From the NCBI GenBank assembly GCA_910586865.1, contig CAJUIY010000064.1:1-7407 (forward strand): a DNA stretch of 7,407 nt. The letters run 5' to 3'. Positions 5,664-7,407 of the stretch are shown piece after piece. Under the pieces are notes generated by a model. That model worked only from the letters and a program-made list of their open reading frames with translations. It was not told where the DNA came from and did not search any database. The number at the start of each line of letters is the position of its first letter. Positions within the stretch are counted from its first letter, which is position 1. This stretch comes from an uncultured Bacilli bacterium (GTDB lineage Bacteria > Bacillota_I > Bacilli_A > RF39 > UBA660). Made by a program: the position numbers and the translations under genes.

Positions 5664-6476
5664 TTATTTTAATAATTTATAAACTTTTCCTTCTTCTATT
5701 GCTTGCGTATTTTCAAAATAATTTTTTGCTTCTTCTACGTATCTTTCTTTTGCTATCTCTGGCCAAAAATGAGTTAGTAATAGCTGGTCTACCTTACTTT
5801 TAGAAGCTAGTTCTGCTGCTTCATAGGCATATAGGTGTTCACAAGTTCTTGCTTGTCCCTTTAATAACGATGCCTCACATAGTAGTGTATTCGCATTTTG
5901 AAAAAAATCGATTAGACTTTCATCATAATAGGTATCTGCTGAGTAGGCAAATTTTCCAGTAGGACTTTCGATTCTCACTTCATAGGTATTGGCAGGATGA
6001 AGGGTTTGATAGAAACGAATGTTCATATCTCCAATTTGAAGTTTGGTACCTCTATCATATTCTTCTACATCAAAAGAATGATGGTAAGCGATACTCTCGA
6101 CATATCTTTGATTCATTCTTTCTTTTTCATACTCTTCTTTGTTTTTTTCTACTGAAAATTGCGTATTACCAAGATGTCTTATTAAGCTATTTTCTACTTT
6201 TGGTAAATATAATTTTACTCTTTTGTTTAGAAAACCAAATTTTAAAAAAAGATCTATGGCTTCACCAATGGAAGATAAATCCCCATAGTGGTCAGGATGA
6301 AAGTGACTAATAATAATAGTCATATTTTCTAAATCTTCTTCCATATTTAAATAGTTGGTAATACCATTCCCACAGTCTAGGAGTATCTTTTCCTCTTTTT
6401 CTTTTATTAGATACCCTGGGCAACTTTTTCCATTTTTACAATAGGGAGCTACGCTTCCTAATCCTTTTAATTCCAT
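5664..6476 (-). CDS. Metallo-beta-lactamase-fold hydrolase (RNase Z/YhfI-like group)
   Basis: A 270-aa cytosolic member of the metallo-beta-lactamase superfamily. The metal-binding set is complete by eye: HFHPDH (58-63, giving His58, His60, Asp62, His63), His160 in QTLHPA, Asp181 in YSADT and His236 in LLLTHFWPE; an extra His214 follows Glu213. The fold order and the YSADT and LTHFWPE segments resemble the RNase Z/ElaC-related group that includes Bacillus YhfI. The long flexible arm of tRNase Z is not evident, so tRNA processing is not claimed; a phosphodiesterase is a reasonable expectation. An insertion of charged residues (about 110-125, KNKEEYEKERMNQR) may be a lid. The ATG at 6476 overlaps the coaD stop (ATGGAATTAA) and has AGGAG upstream, so it is translationally coupled to coaD. 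A role in CoA metabolism is possible from context only. Confidence 0.85.
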   Translation of the reverse strand: MELKGLGSVAPYCKNGKSCPGYLIKEKEEKILLDCGNGITNYLNMEEDLENMTIIISHFHPDHYGDLSSIGEAIDLFLKFGFLNKRVKLYLPKVENSLIRHLGNTQFSVEKNKEEYEKERMNQRYVESIAYHHSFDVEEYDRGTKLQIGDMNIRFYQTLHPANTYEVRIESPTGKFAYSADTYYDESLIDFFQNANTLLCEASLLKGQARTCEHLYAYEAAELASKSKVDQLLLTHFWPEIAKERYVEEAKNYFENTQAIEEGKVYKLLK

Positions 6477-6961
6477 AACTTTTCTCTCCTTTTTCTTAAC
6501 ATTTTTTCTTTTACACCAAAATCTACATATTTATCTATCTCTTCCTCTAACTGAAATAATTCCCTTACAGTACTAGAGGAAACACTAGATAGTGTAGAAT
6601 CTGCGAATAAGCAGATAGTGTTGATTTGATTCTTACTAATATCTTGGTTGATTTCTGCGATATTTTTTTCATATTCAAAATCAATCGTATTTCGAAGTCC
6701 TCGAATGATATACTGACAACCATATTCACTAGCTACTGAAACCGCTTTTCTTCCCGTTACTACCTTTATTCTATCATCGTTTTCATATAATTGTTTTATC
6801 ATTTCCAATCTTTCTTCTATCGTAAAAAAGAAAGAGGATTTCGATAGATTTTGTAAAACACCGATATATACTTCATCAAAGATATCACTAGCTTGCGAAA
6901 TAATATGCATATGACCTTTTGTAATCGGATCAAAACTTCCTGGAAATAATACTTTTTTCAT
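6467..6961 (-). CDS. coaD: Phosphopantetheine adenylyltransferase
   Basis: CoaD joins 4'-phosphopantetheine and ATP to give dephospho-CoA and pyrophosphate, the fourth step of CoA synthesis, in the cytosol as a hexamer in known cases. The 164-aa length fits the family (about 160). Visible motifs are the nucleotidyltransferase start FPGSFDPITKGH (6-17, with the TxGH His17), Lys41, FTIEERLEMI (46-55), RGLRNTIDFEYE (87-98) and SSSTVREL (128-135). The segment NIAEINQDI stands where many family members have an NR pair, a small deviation (Gln for Arg at 106). The start at 6961 lies inside the end of the coaE-like gene (32-nt overlap) with a weak GGTGA nine bases upstream, and its end overlaps the hydrolase gene by 10 nt. 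The enzyme looks intact. Confidence 0.95.
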   Translation of the reverse strand: MKKVLFPGSFDPITKGHMHIISQASDIFDEVYIGVLQNLSKSSFFFTIEERLEMIKQLYENDDRIKVVTGRKAVSVASEYGCQYIIRGLRNTIDFEYEKNIAEINQDISKNQINTICLFADSTLSSVSSSTVRELFQLEEEIDKYVDFGVKEKMLRKRREKLWN

Positions 6962-7328
6962 AAATTTTATTCACCATTCCTTTCGTTATTTCTAAATCTA
7001 TATTTTTTAATACAAAATCAAAGTCAAGATTATCATAATCGCAAGAAGCTTGTTCTCTTTCCATAAATTTCTCTTCACTAATAAAATCTCTTGCCATGGC
7101 TCTAGAAAGCCGGACTTCATATGGAGCTTCTACTAAAATGTTAAATATGGAACCTTTAAAATACTTTGTCTTTGGTATTAATGCCCAATCTAAAATAATT
7201 ATCTTATCTTGATTTTCTTTTTGAATGGTATCTATTCTTTCTTCCATTCTAGGCCATGTGATAGAAGCATATTCTTTCATTTTTTCTGGACTTTGAAAGA
7301 CCATACTACTCAGAAGATTTCGAATCAT
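6930..7328 (-). pseudogene. coaE: Dephospho-CoA kinase-like, N-terminal part missing or disrupted
   Basis: These 132 residues match the C-terminal two-thirds of dephospho-CoA kinase, the last step of CoA synthesis. The run GKMIRNLLSSMVFQSPEKM stands where CoaE has DGxxxRxxL...VFxxPE, TWPRMEERI where it has HPxI, then IIILDWALIP for the VPLL strand, ILVEAPYEVRLSRAMARD for the VxxPxExQLxRxxxRD lid region, and FDFVLKN near the ADxVIxN motif. The P-loop (GGIxSGKS) and the substrate Asp are absent. Family-like residues LPLTDNGK precede the ATG in the same frame (to about 7364), but TAA and TAG stand in frame at 7365-7370, and no good ribosome binding site precedes 7328. The usual length is about 200 aa, so the missing part would lie beyond the window. 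A frameshift, decay, sequencing error or split gene are all possible. It overlaps coaD by 32 nt. Confidence 0.6.
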
Positions 7329-7407
7329 CTTTCCGTTATCTGTAAGTGGAAGATGAAAGGCTAACTATTAAAAGTCAATAGTTTTTCTAAAAAATTTAAA
7401 ATTGGAA

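Noticed and set aside
5664..6476. True tRNase Z (rnz) assignment
   Set aside because: The metal ligands fit the fold, but I cannot see the exosite arm needed to claim tRNA 3'-end processing.

Overview
The window is AT-rich with short intergenic gaps, strong AGGAGG-type ribosome binding sites, TATAAT-type promoters, and TGA used as a stop with TGG for Trp. The cell-wall-anchor type surface proteins add to a picture of a low-GC Firmicute (Bacillota). A gut-associated Bacilli/Erysipelotrichia-like lineage is my guess and is not proven by the sequence. I saw no rRNA, tRNA, CRISPR array or complete insertion sequence.

Region 1 (about 50-2430, minus strand) is a four-gene cluster, read right to left. 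It holds an unrecognised 176-aa protein, a short HTH+WYL regulator, a two-lobed SIS (sugar isomerase fold) protein, and the N-terminal part of a HAM1/RdgB-type (non-canonical purine NTP pyrophosphatase) protein. The last gene is tightly coupled to the SIS gene. It breaks off after about 76 recognisable residues at an imperfect 37-nt palindrome, so it is probably a pseudogene or interrupted gene. A pair of direct repeats lies between the WYL and SIS genes and is a good operator candidate.

Region 2 (2429-5611, plus strand), divergent from region 1, carries two tandem paralogous surface proteins of 488 and 482 aa. Each has a signal peptide, a large Cys-containing N-terminal region I do not recognise, a C-terminal domain resembling the fimbrial isopeptide-forming D2 type, and a VPNTG sorting-like motif followed by a membrane segment and a basic tail. 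Each gene has its own promoter (TTGAAT or TTGATT, exactly 17 nt, TATACT) placed so close to the gene that the predicted mRNA leader is about 10-14 nt.

Region 3 (5664-7407, minus strand), convergent with region 2, is a tightly overlapping set. It holds the C-terminal two-thirds of a dephospho-CoA kinase-like gene (coaE) with two in-frame stops upstream, phosphopantetheine adenylyltransferase (coaD), and a metallo-beta-lactamase-fold hydrolase. CoaD and CoaE are the last two enzymes of coenzyme A synthesis, so this is a CoA operon with a passenger hydrolase. A hairpin and T-run at 5612-5663 separates regions 2 and 3. It overlaps a sequence that resembles a solo IS3/IS150-type terminal repeat.

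The least explained parts are the WYL/SIS/HAM1/unknown cluster and the paired VPNTG surface proteins.
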